From Planctomycetota bacterium (GTDB lineage: Bacteria; Planctomycetota; Planctomycetia; Planctomycetales; Planctomycetaceae), in contig JAFEBS010000008.1 in assembly GCA_018242525.1 (NCBI GenBank), forward strand, positions 52,429-116,428: a DNA stretch of 64,000 nt, read 5' to 3'. The notes under the pieces were generated by a model. It did not search any database, had not been told where the DNA came from, and saw nothing but the letters and a program-made list of their open reading frames with translations. Positions 27,404 to 37,081 of this stretch are shown here, in pieces. The stretch's first letter is position 1. The number at the start of each line of letters is the position of its first letter. Made by a program: the position numbers and the translations under genes.

Positions 27404-27507
27404 GACGCTTTGCCCACAAAACGGGGTCAGACCCCTGCCACAGGTATCTGATTTGAATTGAAATCGCATTGGGAGGGGGTCAGACCCCGTTTTGTGGGCA
27501 AAGCGTC
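27404..27507. repeat. Palindromic element with GGGGTCAGACCCC arms (family B, copy 2)
   Basis: The arms are about 32 bp: GACGCTTTGCCCACAAAACG plus GGGTCAGACCCC on the left and its near-perfect reverse complement on the right. It begins 8 bp after the sigma-factor stop and fills the space before the anti-sigma-like gene. On RNA it would form a long stem, possibly limiting read-through. Confidence 0.88.
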
Positions 27508-27632
27508 CTGAGAATGCTGTTGGACAGTCAGCGCACCATCGGAAACCCCTCGAAAACCAGCCTCGCTTGAATTCCCGCCGTTGGGTATTGTTGAATCGCC
27601 GCAGCCGGATGTTGGCAGGAAGAAGTACGATC

Positions 27633-29327
27633 ATGAATCCGCAGGTTCCCGAAGAATTGATCTCGGCCTACTTCGATGGCGAAGTGACACCCGAGGAGCG
27701 GGTCGTCGTGGAACGTCTACTGGCGGACAGTGAGGACGCCCAGCGGTCCTTGAACGAAACCGCCCGGCTGTCGGGCCTGCTGCATTCGTTCCCCCGTGAA
27801 TCGGCTCCGGTGGAACTGGTTTCCAAAATACGGCAATTGACCGATCAGGTGCCGCTGGTACCGCCTGCCAGGCCTGTCGCCGCGACGTCCGATCGCTGGC
27901 GTGAATTGAAGGCCGCGCTCATTTCGGCGATGGCGACCGCCGCCGGAATTCTGATTGTCTGGAACATCGTCGACCATTCCGGTCCGTCACGAGCAGTCGC
28001 CCTGAATACTCAAAAGACAGCGGAATTGGCACGAGCACCCGGGCCCGCCGCCTCCGAAGCTGCGGTTCTGCAGGACCACGCCATTGCGGCTGCGGATTCT
28101 GAATCGGTGCTGGAGGATCTCGCCGAACAGCGCAGCCCGTCGACAGAGCGGCGCAAAGCGGCGAAGCAGTCTGTCGTTCCCATGCCTGGCGATGCCCGGA
28201 AAAGCGCCCCGTCGCTGGGTTCCATTCCGGCAGTGGCGGCCGACGCCGTAAAACGTGAAGCCGGGACAGCCGATTTGAAGAAGACCGATGCGGCAGCGAT
28301 ATCTGAAGACGCTCCGAGCTTTGCCGGTGGAAGCCCGGCCCAGGCACCGGCCGGATTCCGAGCACAGCCGGAAGTTGACAACGTGACGAACCTGGGTTTG
28401 TCGAACGAAGAGTTTTTGACTGGCCTGCACAACGGAAATGTCTACACGGTGGCGTCACCCGACAGCAATGTGGCGGTTGTTGAATTGACTGTGGTGGATA
28501 TCGACAAGGGGGCGGAATCGATTCAAGTCCTGTTGAAGAAGCGTGAGATTCCTCAGCGGTTTAATGACACGGACGGCGCGAACGCAAAGGCCAAACAACA
28601 GGCGAATGCGGACTCGTTCGTCGTCGTGTACGCAATCGCCCCTGGAGACCGACTGGCCAAAGCGCTGGAAGACATCGGCAATCAGCCTGAAACGTTTCTA
28701 CAGTGGAATTCGCAGCCCCCCCTGCAACTGCCAACGAATGAGTTTGCGGATCGAAAACTTGCAGCAGCGATCGATCCTCTGGCGAAGTCAGACTCACAAA
28801 CGGAAGCCCTGAAACCTGGTGCTGGTGAAGTTCCTCGCCAGGAAACAGAAGTGGAACAGGCCGAAGCCGAACAGATCGTGAACGCGTACGTCGGACGCAA
28901 TCTGCTGGTCCAGAACTCGGCGGTTGCCAATCCGGTGGCGGGTCCCCCGGATGCCGATGGGATCAAGGAAAAGGGAGTCGCAGAGCGGCAGTACCCGGTT
29001 GGCAATTCCAGATCCATGCAACGGGGATTTGGCAATCGGGCCGGAGAATACGCGAATGCAAAAGATCAACTGGCCGGGGGCTACAAACTATTGCACGTTC
29101 CGACGAACAAGTCGTTGGAGCAGCAGAACGTGTTGCTCAACAATCTGAATGTCGCACAAAACGGCGGTTTGGAAATGTTCAGCAGAAACGGCCGTCGTTT
29201 GGCACAGGAAGACAAGGCAAGCCGTGCTGAAGCCGGTACCCGTCCAGTGCGGATGCTGTTTGTGCTCCACGCGAATCAACCCGAACCCGCCGCCGGTGCC
29301 GTGCCTGCTCCCATCAGGCAGAAGTAG
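27633..29327 (+). CDS. Probable anti-sigma factor, single-span membrane protein
   Basis: A 564-residue protein. The first 75 residues (PEELISAYFDGEVTPEERVV, VERLLADSEDAQRSLNETARL) resemble anti-sigma domains, but without the His/Cys zinc motif. One transmembrane helix lies near 95-113. The long remainder is Ala/Glu/Gln-rich, with a folded part around residues 245-375 (NVYTVASPDSNVAVVELTVV, LFVLHANQ at the end). ATG 27633 follows AGGAAGAAG. Adjacent to the ECF sigma gene in the same direction, separated by the palindrome. It would hold the sigma factor at the membrane; this is inferred from position and the N-terminus. Confidence 0.75.
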   Translation: MNPQVPEELISAYFDGEVTPEERVVVERLLADSEDAQRSLNETARLSGLLHSFPRESAPVELVSKIRQLTDQVPLVPPARPVAATSDRWRELKAALISAMATAAGILIVWNIVDHSGPSRAVALNTQKTAELARAPGPAASEAAVLQDHAIAAADSESVLEDLAEQRSPSTERRKAAKQSVVPMPGDARKSAPSLGSIPAVAADAVKREAGTADLKKTDAAAISEDAPSFAGGSPAQAPAGFRAQPEVDNVTNLGLSNEEFLTGLHNGNVYTVASPDSNVAVVELTVVDIDKGAESIQVLLKKREIPQRFNDTDGANAKAKQQANADSFVVVYAIAPGDRLAKALEDIGNQPETFLQWNSQPPLQLPTNEFADRKLAAAIDPLAKSDSQTEALKPGAGEVPRQETEVEQAEAEQIVNAYVGRNLLVQNSAVANPVAGPPDADGIKEKGVAERQYPVGNSRSMQRGFGNRAGEYANAKDQLAGGYKLLHVPTNKSLEQQNVLLNNLNVAQNGGLEMFSRNGRRLAQEDKASRAEAGTRPVRMLFVLHANQPEPAAGAVPAPIRQK

Positions 29328-29476
29328 AATCAGCCCGACGGCAATCAGCGGCGCGGCGGAAAGGCGAGCGTGGAACACGCATTCAGGTTCACTATTCTCA
29401 TGTCGCGTTTCGCCTGCTATCCTTCGCAACTGCCGCTCCGCGACGTTCCGATCCTGCGAGCAACTGAGACGCTGCC

Positions 29477-29878
29477 ATGAAAGCCGCCCCCAAAGGTTTT
29501 GCTGTTGCCGGGAAACGAGCGCGCACGGCCTTGAAAGCAGACCCACACCGCTCCGCAGTCGTCACGCCGCCAGTCGGACCGACGAAAGAATCGACTGGTT
29601 TACAGTGGACGTTCCTCACGAATCACTCGCATGTGCTCGTGCTGCTGGCTCGCAACCCCACGATCGTACTCCGCGAAGTCGCGTTGCAGGTGGGCATCAC
29701 GGAGCGTGCTGTTCAGCGGATCATCGCCGATCTCGAAGCTGGCGAGATCATCGAACGCGAAAAGATTGGCCGCCAAAACCATTACCGAATTCGAAACGAC
29801 CGACCTCTGCGGCATCCGATTGAATCACACCGGACGATTGGCGAGCTTCTGGTTTTGTTGAATACTTCCGACGAATAG
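29477..29878 (+). CDS. Winged-helix transcriptional regulator
   Basis: A 133-residue protein. After a basic 40-residue start, residues about 45-115 form a winged helix: [41 protein letters not shown] (recognition helix) and the wing [13 protein letters not shown]. This is MarR/ArsR-like. The C-terminus has [18 protein letters not shown]. It has a weak ribosome binding site at ATG 29477. Target unknown. Confidence 0.8.
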   Translation: MKAAPKGFAVAGKRARTALKADPHRSAVVTPPVGPTKESTGLQWTFLTNHSHVLVLLARNPTIVLREVALQVGITERAVQRIIADLEAGEIIEREKIGRQNHYRIRNDRPLRHPIESHRTIGELLVLLNTSDE

Positions 29879-30005
29879 CCAGATCGTTGTTCCAGGTTTC
29901 AACCGGTCCTGGGCACGCCAGCGGCGATCCATTCTCGCAAGGCCTTGCGGATCACTTCGACGAGCATGTCGTCCAGAGAACTTGCCGCGTCAACCTCCGA
30001 TCACG

Positions 30006-30116
30006 TTAGTTGAACAGGTTCTCCCAATGTTCGATTGCGTCCGGGTCATCGCGAAATGTAATGCATGCATAGATCACAATGACGCAGACGACAGTGAAGA
30101 CGAGGATGTGGAACAC
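30006..30116 (-). CDS. Small 36-residue membrane protein
   Basis: On the minus strand GTG 30116 opens a 36-codon frame ending in TAA at 30006. The product has a transmembrane helix (FHILVFTVVCVIVIYACIT, residues 2-20) and an acidic tail ending DAIEHWENLFN. GGGAGAG lies 6 bases before the start and a promoter-like pair lies at 30208-30236. It is too short for usual gene calling. It could be a regulator of a membrane complex; no homologue is recognised with confidence. Confidence 0.55.
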   Translation of the reverse strand: MFHILVFTVVCVIVIYACITFRDDPDAIEHWENLFN

Positions 30117-30207
30117 GTTTTCTCTCCCGCACAATTGATCGAGTTTCCGGCTTCAGGATTCCGCAGGAATGGTCCGGGGTTACCAGACCCGCAGCCTGAG
30201 ATGCGAA

Positions 30208-30236
30208 GTTTAATACGCGACAATAATATCGTCAAT
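30208..30236 (-). promoter_or_regulatory. Promoter-like pair upstream of the 36-residue protein
   Basis: On the minus strand TTGACG (30231-30236) and TAAACT (30208-30213) are 17 bases apart, in a locally AT-rich stretch. The predicted leader is about 85 bases. Confidence 0.45.
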
Positions 30237-30596
30237 TGATCGACGTGTATTTTCGGCAAAGCCAGTCACTCTGCTGAAGTCAATCGTTTTCGATCGCGTC
30301 GATTTGGATGGATTCGGTCGCGCCAACCGCTCACGATTGTGAGAGCTGCCGAGCAGGAATTCCCCGGCAGTCGCTTTCGTCTTGAAAACAACGATTTTGG
30401 CACCCGATTTTGTGGATGGGTACAGCTCTGCCGCCACGATTTCTTGGGCAGGGTCGATTGGTACCTGCGTTCACCTGGATGGCGTTCTTCAAGCGGTGGT
30501 AAGTCCCGGGCTTGAAACGTCATCGACAGTCCAGGAAGGGCTGGGCGGCATTGCTTGACCCCGGCCACTCCACTTTAAAAAGCGATTGCCCTGCCC
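30237..30596. other. Gap between glnS end and the small-protein promoter
   Basis: A 360-bp stretch with only weak open frames. One minus-strand frame (30210-30437) reads like protein for about 40 residues but lacks a ribosome binding site. No RNA gene seen. Confidence 0.4.
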
Positions 30597-32294
30597 TCAG
30601 CCGACCTGCTTCCTCTGGATTTTCGCCCATTCGTCTTTCAGGGTCACAGTCCGGTTAAAGACGGGCCGGCCTGGCTGGCTGTCCGGGTCGACGCAGAAAT
30701 ATCCCAGTCGCTCGAACTGGCAGCGGTGGCCCGGTTCGACCGTCGACAAAGAACGTTCCAGTTTGGCGTCGGGAACCACCACCAGCGACTTCGGGTTCAG
30801 GTGACTCTTCCAGTCGTCTCCGTCGGGGATGTCCGCCACGCTTTCGATGGCGAACAGGTGGTCGTACAACCGGACTTCGGCCGAAACCGCGTGTTCGGCC
30901 GAGACCCAGTGAATTGTCGATTTCACTTTGCGACCATCGGGGGCATTGCCGCCCCGGGTATCGGGATCGTACGTGCAATGCAGTTCGAGGATTTCACCCG
31001 TCACCGGGTCCTTGACGGCGGCCTGGCAAGTGACCAGGTAGCCCCACCTCAATCGGACTTCGCGGCCCGGAGCCAGGCGGAAGAACTGCTTGGGCGGATT
31101 TTCCATGAAGTCATCCTGCTCGATGTACAGGACCTTCGAGAAGGGGACCTGTCGAGTTCCCGCGGCGGGATCCTCGGGGTTGTTGATCGCTTCCAGTTCC
31201 TCGACCTGACCATCGGGATAGTTCGTCAGCACGACCTTCAGAGGCTTCAGCACGGCCATGGCCCGGGGCGCGGTCTTGTTCAAATCGGCCCTGACGGCGT
31301 TCTCCAGCACCACAACCTCTGTCAGGCTGTTGAACTTGGTGACACCGATTTCCTCGCAAAAGGCACGCATGGCCGCTGGCGTATAACCACGGCGGCGGAT
31401 GCCGGCGATGGTTGGCATCCGCGGATCGTCCCAACCGGTGACCGTGCCCGTTTCCACCAGTTCCAGCAACTTGCGTTTGCTCATCATCGTGTGAGTCAGG
31501 TTCAAGCGGGCGAATTCGATCTGCTGCGGGTGGTACAGATCCAACACCTCGATCAACCAGTCGTACAGGGGTCGATGGTTCTCGAACTCCAGTGTACAGA
31601 TGGAGTGCGTGATTCCTTCGAGCGAATCGCTGTATCCGTGCGTGAAGTCGTACAACGGATAGATGCACCACGTGTTCCCCGTGCGATGATGTTCGGCGTG
31701 ACGGATGCGGTAGAGCAGCGGATCACGCATGTTCATGTTGGGATGGGCCATGTCGATTTTCGCCCGCACGACATGCGCCCCGTCGGGAAACTCGCCCCCC
31801 CGCATACGGCGGAACAGGTCCAGGTTTTCCTCGACCGGACGATCCCGGAACCGGCTGTTCTGGCCGGGAACGGTCAGCGTACCGCGTTGCGACCGGATCT
31901 CGTCCAGAGTGGAACTGTCGACGTAGGCCAACCCCTTCTGAATCAGTTGCTCGGCGTACTTATAAATCTGCTCGAAGTAGTCCGAGGCGTAGAACAGGCC
32001 ATCCCAGTGGAACCCGAGCCAGCGGACGTCTTCCTGGATGGAATCGACGTACTCCACATCTTCCTTGGTTGGATTGGTGTCATCAAACCGCAGATTGCAT
32101 TTGCCGCCGTACTTTTTCGCCAGGCCGAAGTTCAGGCAGATCGATTTGGCATGGCCAATATGCAGGTATCCGTTGGGCTCTGGAGGGAACCGGGTATGCA
32201 CCCGCCCGCCGAACTTGCCGCTGATATTATCGGCGTCGATGATTTCCTGAATGAAATTGGTCGGCGCAGACGGGGGCGTCTCTTCCGTGGACAT
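30597..32294 (-). CDS. glnS: Glutaminyl-tRNA synthetase
   Basis: A 565-residue class Ib synthetase, the usual length. Signatures: [19 protein letters not shown] (HIGH motif), [34 protein letters not shown] and the KMSKS variant TMMSKRKL, followed by [10 protein letters not shown]. The C-terminal part is the two-barrel anticodon-binding domain. ATG 32294 has AAGGA 9 bases upstream. It follows the MFS gene by 17 bp on the same strand and is probably cotranscribed. Confidence 0.96.
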   Translation of the reverse strand: MSTEETPPSAPTNFIQEIIDADNISGKFGGRVHTRFPPEPNGYLHIGHAKSICLNFGLAKKYGGKCNLRFDDTNPTKEDVEYVDSIQEDVRWLGFHWDGLFYASDYFEQIYKYAEQLIQKGLAYVDSSTLDEIRSQRGTLTVPGQNSRFRDRPVEENLDLFRRMRGGEFPDGAHVVRAKIDMAHPNMNMRDPLLYRIRHAEHHRTGNTWCIYPLYDFTHGYSDSLEGITHSICTLEFENHRPLYDWLIEVLDLYHPQQIEFARLNLTHTMMSKRKLLELVETGTVTGWDDPRMPTIAGIRRRGYTPAAMRAFCEEIGVTKFNSLTEVVVLENAVRADLNKTAPRAMAVLKPLKVVLTNYPDGQVEELEAINNPEDPAAGTRQVPFSKVLYIEQDDFMENPPKQFFRLAPGREVRLRWGYLVTCQAAVKDPVTGEILELHCTYDPDTRGGNAPDGRKVKSTIHWVSAEHAVSAEVRLYDHLFAIESVADIPDGDDWKSHLNPKSLVVVPDAKLERSLSTVEPGHRCQFERLGYFCVDPDSQPGRPVFNRTVTLKDEWAKIQRKQVG

Positions 32295-32311
32295 AACACG
32301 CATTCCTTAGA

Positions 32312-33826
32312 TTATTCGTCTTCTGCGCCGGGTTTGGGTTCAGGCAGGAAAAAGCTCAGGCCGAATCCGCAGACGTATACGAACAGGGCCACCCCGGCGG
32401 CGGTGTAGGCAAACTTCATCGCCGGGGTCTCCCCCGGCGTGGCTTTCAGGCCGGCGATAGTCGCCGTGACCCATGCAAACGAGGTTCCCAGCATGCGTCC
32501 CCCGATGTTCGCCGCGAAGCTTTCACCCGTCCCCCGCAGGTGCACCGGGTAAGCCTGAGGCAAGTAGTTCCCCCAGAAGCTGAACTGAGCGACGGTGAAC
32601 AGGCCAGCCACCAGCGCGCCGATCGACATTGTCGTCACGGGCAACTTGCCGAGCAGCATCCATTCGAGGTGGATGTCGAAGTACGTCCTGTTTTCGACCG
32701 TCAGGAACACGGCGAATATCACCGGCATCACCAGCATGCCGGGGACCTGGAACAGTCGCAACAAGCCCCGACGGCTCGCGATCCGGACGGCAAAAAAGGC
32801 CAGCAGGAACCGGCCCAGCAAGCCGCCGATTTCCTGCATCTTCGTGTACTGGGAAGCAACCTTCTGCTCGATCGCGCGCGCCTTGCCGATCCTGGCCTTT
32901 TTGGCGGCCTCTTCGTTCTTCGGCAGGTCCATCTTTGCGGTTTCGGCAGCCACCATCGCTTTGACGTCCGCCAGGCCGGGAATAATCTGGGGAAGCTGCT
33001 GAATCGCCCCGAACGCGGCTCCGTAGCTGCAGGCGAACATCAACGCGGTGACGATCGTGGTCTTGCGCAGTTGAGGCGAGAACAGTTCGGCGATACTGGG
33101 CCTACGCAATGTACCCGCGGCACGCTTCTGAGCCCACGCCGGCGATTCTGGCAGGAACGGCCGAATCAGGATCAGCGGAATGGCGGGCAATAACCCGGAC
33201 ATCAACGTGTACCGCCAGGCTTCGTGCTGGTGTTCTGGAGCAATCGTCCCGAACCCCGCCAGGAATCCGGGCGTCATGATCGCGAACCATTTGGGTCCGT
33301 AGGTCGTGGCGATTTCGTTGGCGATCGCGACCAGCAGACCGCCGATCGACGAGAAGGCCTGGGTATACCCCAGCACCTTTTCACGGCGATGCGGATCCGG
33401 GAACAATTCGGCCAGCCACGCGACGGCCGCCACAAACTCGACGCAAACACCGATAAACGTGGTGCAGCGGAAGAACAGCAGCATCCAGATGTTTGTCGAG
33501 TAACCGGCCGCGAAGGCAGAGAACGCGTACAGCAGGATGCTCCACGTCAGCACCCGCCGGCGTCCCAGGCGGTCCGTCATGTAGCCACCGAGCAGACCGA
33601 ACAGTCCGCCGACAAACGCCGGAATATAAAACAAGCGTCCCAACCACATCTGGAACGCCTCCGAACCCGGGGGAGCCCCGACCAATTCCATCAGCGCGGG
33701 CCGCAGAATCAGGGGGAGCATCAGCAATTCATAGATGTCGAAGGCGAAACCGATCGACGCGATGACACAAATCAGCCATTGAGTGGGGGTCAGGCCTTTC
33801 GCGACGGTGGGTGCAGGCGTGGACAT
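32312..33826 (-). CDS. MFS transporter
   Basis: A 504-residue major facilitator with about 12 hydrophobic segments. The loop after TM2 has GGYMTDRLGRRRV, the family G-D-R-x-G-R-R motif, and WLAELFPDPHRREKVLGYTQ resembles the sugar/organic acid group. The central cytoplasmic loop is unusually long and charged, about 60 residues with many Lys and Glu (ETAKMDLPKNEEAAKKARIG). ATG 33826 follows GGAG by about 7 bases. Substrate unknown. Confidence 0.9.
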   Translation of the reverse strand: MSTPAPTVAKGLTPTQWLICVIASIGFAFDIYELLMLPLILRPALMELVGAPPGSEAFQMWLGRLFYIPAFVGGLFGLLGGYMTDRLGRRRVLTWSILLYAFSAFAAGYSTNIWMLLFFRCTTFIGVCVEFVAAVAWLAELFPDPHRREKVLGYTQAFSSIGGLLVAIANEIATTYGPKWFAIMTPGFLAGFGTIAPEHQHEAWRYTLMSGLLPAIPLILIRPFLPESPAWAQKRAAGTLRRPSIAELFSPQLRKTTIVTALMFACSYGAAFGAIQQLPQIIPGLADVKAMVAAETAKMDLPKNEEAAKKARIGKARAIEQKVASQYTKMQEIGGLLGRFLLAFFAVRIASRRGLLRLFQVPGMLVMPVIFAVFLTVENRTYFDIHLEWMLLGKLPVTTMSIGALVAGLFTVAQFSFWGNYLPQAYPVHLRGTGESFAANIGGRMLGTSFAWVTATIAGLKATPGETPAMKFAYTAAGVALFVYVCGFGLSFFLPEPKPGAEDE

Positions 33827-34113
33827 GCAGTTCTCCAGGGTGACGTTCGCAGGTGGGCCAGTGGTGGCGGGATTTCACTTTGGGGCAAGCAGTGTAAGCC
33901 ACACCACAGGGGGGGGCAACCGAGGCCCGGTTTCGATCGGGAATTCCCGTCTGATCGACCGCCCTCTGAAACGGGCGATCGTCCAGATCGAATGGTATCC
34001 CGATCTTTCGTCTGGTCCTGAACTTCGGTAACCTATTGGACCCCGGTGATCTGATCTGCCGATGAGAGATTGTCCTGCCCGCCTGACCGGTTCCTGCCGA
34101 AAGTAGTTCCGCC

Positions 34114-35517
34114 ATGAACTTGCCGCTGCCCGGTTCGATGACACGACGACGTGCCCTGCAGGTTGGATCTGCGGGAGTCCTGGGCCTGTCGTTGCCTGAA
34201 TGGCTGGCAATCCAGGCCCGTGCTTCATCCAGTGGGATCAAGCCAACGGCGAAGAATGTGCTCGTCATCCTGGAACAGGGGGGGATGTCCCAGATGGATA
34301 CCTGGGACCCCAAGCCGAGCGCTCCCGTCGATCACCGCAGCCCCTTTAAACCGATCGCCACCACCGCGTCGGGGATGCAGTTCACGGAGCTACTCGGGCA
34401 TACCTCCCGGGTCGCTGACAAGCTGGCCGTCGTCCGCTCGATGCGTCATCCGAAATCCGGTGCGAATGGGCATCCGGACGGGACGCAATACATGCTGTCC
34501 GGTTCGCATCCCAGCAGTCCGATGGAGATGCCGGACATCGGGTGCATCGCGACGAAGTTGCTGGGAAGCGACTGTCGCGACCTTCCGCCGTACATCATGG
34601 TGCCGGGAAACAGCGAACAGAACGCGTCGGCACGGACTGGGTTTCTGCCCGCGGCGTCGCGCGTCTTCAAGACCGGCGGTCGCGATGTGTCGAATCCCGA
34701 CTGGAAGGTGGCCGACCTGTTGCCGCGTGGCGAGAACGCGGGGACTCGATTGGGAGCCCGTCGGCAGATTCTGCATTCGCTGGATACACGCTTCAATGTC
34801 GGTCACGATATCGAGGGGATGGACCGGTTTTATTCGCAGGCATTTGACACACTGACCAGCAGCCGAGTTTCCAGCGCGTTTGATCTGAAAACAGAAACAC
34901 CCGCCACGCGCGAGTTGTATGGTCGCGGCCATCGAGGTGCCTGCTACCTGGTTGGTCGCAAGCTGATCGAAGCGGGGGTTCGGTTTGTCACAGTCGATGT
35001 CCTGTGGCCGTTTTCCGAAGATCTGCCGGGTGGATTCCTGTTGAACTGGGACCATCACGATTTGATTTACACGCCGGGTTCGTGTGGCACAATCCGGAAC
35101 AAGGCGGGGGGCGAAGGCCGATACGGGATTGGACATTGGGTGATGATGGGCAGCACCGACAAGGCGTTTGCCGGCCTGATCGAAGACATGGACCAGCGCG
35201 GTCTGCTGGCGGAAACGCTTGTCTGTTTTATCACCGAGTTCGGTCGGACGCCGCGACTGAACGCATTTCAGGGCCGTGATCACTGGACCGATGCATATTC
35301 CATTGTCTTCGCCGGGGCGGGCGTTCCCGGCGGAGTTGTGATCGGCAAGACCGATGAAGACGGTGGCTATGTGCTGGATTCGCCGCATACTCCCGAAGAA
35401 TACGCGTCGACGATTTACGAAAAGCTGGGGATTGATCGGTCGAAGCCACTGTATACGTCGGCCAACCGCCCCGTCTTTTTCGGTCACCACTCGGACCCGA
35501 TCGCCGGGGTGATGTAG
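34114..35517 (+). CDS. DUF1501 family protein with Tat-like signal
   Basis: A 467-residue DUF1501 protein of the alkaline-phosphatase/sulfatase fold. A Tat-like signal (MTRRRALQVGSAGVLGLSLPEW) begins at residue 9. Core motifs: VILEQGGMSQMDTWDPKP, VRSMRHPKSGANGHPDGTQYMLSG, VTVDVLWPF, WDHHD, FITEFGRTPRLN, GRDHWTDAYSIVFAGAGVPGG. The metal-ligand-like DxxD and RDHW are kept. These proteins are usually paired with a DUF1549/DUF1553 gene; here the neighbours are an MFS transporter and a repeat island, so it stands alone. ATG 34138 is an alternative start. Confidence 0.92.
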   Translation: MNLPLPGSMTRRRALQVGSAGVLGLSLPEWLAIQARASSSGIKPTAKNVLVILEQGGMSQMDTWDPKPSAPVDHRSPFKPIATTASGMQFTELLGHTSRVADKLAVVRSMRHPKSGANGHPDGTQYMLSGSHPSSPMEMPDIGCIATKLLGSDCRDLPPYIMVPGNSEQNASARTGFLPAASRVFKTGGRDVSNPDWKVADLLPRGENAGTRLGARRQILHSLDTRFNVGHDIEGMDRFYSQAFDTLTSSRVSSAFDLKTETPATRELYGRGHRGACYLVGRKLIEAGVRFVTVDVLWPFSEDLPGGFLLNWDHHDLIYTPGSCGTIRNKAGGEGRYGIGHWVMMGSTDKAFAGLIEDMDQRGLLAETLVCFITEFGRTPRLNAFQGRDHWTDAYSIVFAGAGVPGGVVIGKTDEDGGYVLDSPHTPEEYASTIYEKLGIDRSKPLYTSANRPVFFGHHSDPIAGVM

Positions 35518-35657
35518 ATTGGTAGATGAGGTTACCCGGTCGCGATTACGGAACACTAGCCCGATGCGCCAGCGAGGGACCGGGGCAAAACGCGAGGAAA
35601 TCAGATTCCTCTTCCGGCTCGACGGAGTTTGGATCCGGTATGAGCGCGATTTTTCAT

Positions 35658-35705
35658 CGTTCCCAAGCTCCTGCTTGGGAACGCCCGTCTTTGAAGCTCC
35701 GCTTC
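35658..35705. repeat. Repeat arm with TTCCCAAGCTCCTGCTTGGGAACG core
   Basis: A hairpin-forming core (TTCCCAAGC ... GCTTGGGAA) followed by CCCGTCTTTGAAGCTCCGCTTC. The reverse-complement copy lies at 36047-36094. Confidence 0.85.
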
Positions 35706-35841
35706 ACGTTTCCAAGCACACCCCTACATCCAGTCACCCCGTCGACCAGTCCAAGTTGGCGAGCACAGTTGCGGAACATCTCCAATGCACTGGTCGTCGA
35801 CATTGCTCCGTGCAACCGGATTGTTGTGCGAACATTCCATT

Positions 35842-35973
35842 AGGGCCATCGCCTATTTCAAATTGGGAATCGGGTGCCACGGTTATGGAGTCCTCGTGCC
35901 GATTGCGTACTCGCACGGTCTTCCCGAAGACGGTAAGACCGTGGCACCCCAATTTGAAAACGGCGATGGCCCT
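35842..35973. repeat. Dispersed palindromic repeat, family A, copy 2
   Basis: Arms GGGCCATCGCC plus TATTTCAAATTGGG (35842-35867) and the reverse complement (35947-35972), with inner GGTGCCACGGT / ACCGTGGCACC arms. Same family as 8731-8840 and 63946-64000. The half ending at 35973 matches the end-of-window copy best. Confidence 0.88.
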
Positions 35974-36046
35974 GCATTCCAGTGACTGTCAAATCATTTC
36001 ATCACTCTGACGGTCATAGAGTGATCTCCTGCCGAATACCGACCGC

Positions 36047-36094
36047 GAAGCGGAGCTTCGAAGACGGGCGTTCCCAAGCGGGAGCTTGGGAACG
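36047..36094. repeat. Repeat arm, inverted copy of 35658-35705
   Basis: GAAGCGGAGCTTCGAAGACG then GGCGTTCCCAAGCGGGAGCTTGGGAACG in pieces; mirror of the arm on the other side of the island. Confidence 0.85.
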
Positions 36095-36188
36095 AGAAAA
36101 TTGAGAATGTGAGTCGATTGCAGTTATCCCTCGCTGGCGCGTCGGGCGAGTGTGGAAAAGCGGGAACAGTGCCATCGCCGCGGTTCCA

Positions 36189-36908
36189 TCACGCGGCCGA
36201 TTCACCGGGCTCTTCATTTTCCGCATCAGGAAACAGCGATGATTCCGTCTGTTTCTTGCGTAACGAATCCGCATTGGGCAGATCATCCAGATCGCGCAGA
36301 CCAAACAGTTCCAGGAACTGGCGCGTCGTTCCATAGAGGAACGGGCGGCCCAACGTGTTCTCTTCGCCACAGATACGAACGAGGCTGCGATCCATCAATT
36401 GTTTCAGCATGTCCGCACATTGCACGCGTCGTACCGATTCGATCTCGGCGCGGGTGGCGGGTTGGCGGTAGGCGACAATGGCCAGTGTTTCCAGGGCAGG
36501 CGGAGAAAGCTTGAGTTCTGCCTGACGGTGATGAACCTTGCCCAGCCAGAAGGCAAACTGAGGTCGTGTCAGCAGGCGATGGCCGCTGGCCACGCGTTCA
36601 ATTCGAAAGGCGGTTCCGTCCCGGTCATAGGCCTGGTTCAATTGTTCAATCAGACTTTTGGCTTCAGGCACGTCGGCCAAAGTCGCCAGTTGCATCAGTC
36701 GACGAACACTGAGCGGCGCATCAGCGACCAGCAGAGCCGCTTCAACTCGAGCCATCTTGGGGGTGCGGATGCAGACCGGATCGGCACCGGACATCGACAC
36801 GACATCGGCGGCCTCGTCCTGCCTGGCGAAGAATTCCCAGCGTCGACCGTCGGCGGGGTTGGCATTCCAACCGTGTGTGGCAGCGATCAGAGGAGGTCGG
36901 TACAGCAT
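36189..36908 (-). CDS. scpB: Segregation and condensation protein B
   Basis: A 239-residue ScpB. The first winged helix starts ARVEAALLVADAPLSVRRLMQLA; the family core is LSPPALETLAIVAYRQPATRAEIESVRRV, with SLVRICGEENTLGRPFLYGTTRQFLELFGL ending the second. It loads SMC with ScpA. About 50 residues precede the fold, so the start may be internal (for example the Met near KMARVEA). No ScpA gene is in the window. An acidic tail ends the protein. Confidence 0.92.
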   Translation of the reverse strand: MLYRPPLIAATHGWNANPADGRRWEFFARQDEAADVVSMSGADPVCIRTPKMARVEAALLVADAPLSVRRLMQLATLADVPEAKSLIEQLNQAYDRDGTAFRIERVASGHRLLTRPQFAFWLGKVHHRQAELKLSPPALETLAIVAYRQPATRAEIESVRRVQCADMLKQLMDRSLVRICGEENTLGRPFLYGTTRQFLELFGLRDLDDLPNADSLRKKQTESSLFPDAENEEPGESAA

Positions 36909-37081
36909 GTCAATAATCGTCTGTCAGAGGCATTTCACCACGAAGGTCACGAAGCGCCCAGCGTGGGCATTGCCCTCAACCCATGGGAAATGCGGGGAAA
37001 GCGGTTGGGTTTGATTGGACACGCACGACGCGGAAGACACGGAGAAGGAGAATGGTACGAAGAGATCAGAGAACGAAACTC

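Larger units (their letters stand above)
35553..36153. repeat. Island of three nested palindromic repeat families
   Basis: The 670-bp gap between the DUF1501 gene and scpB has no gene. From outside in it holds: an arm around 35553-35580 (AGCCCGATGCGCCAGCGAGG) matched in reverse at 36126-36153; an arm at 35658-35705 matched in reverse at 36047-36094; and a central palindrome at 35842-35973. All three pairs share one centre of symmetry near 35890. Confidence 0.85.

Noticed and set aside
30210..30437. Minus-strand frame with about 40 protein-like residues
   Set aside because: No ribosome binding site and no family match; may be a relic, but the evidence is too thin to call.
30726..32408. Long plus-strand open frame antisense to glnS
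   Set aside because: The sense strand encodes a complete glutaminyl-tRNA synthetase; the long antisense frame follows from codon bias at high GC.
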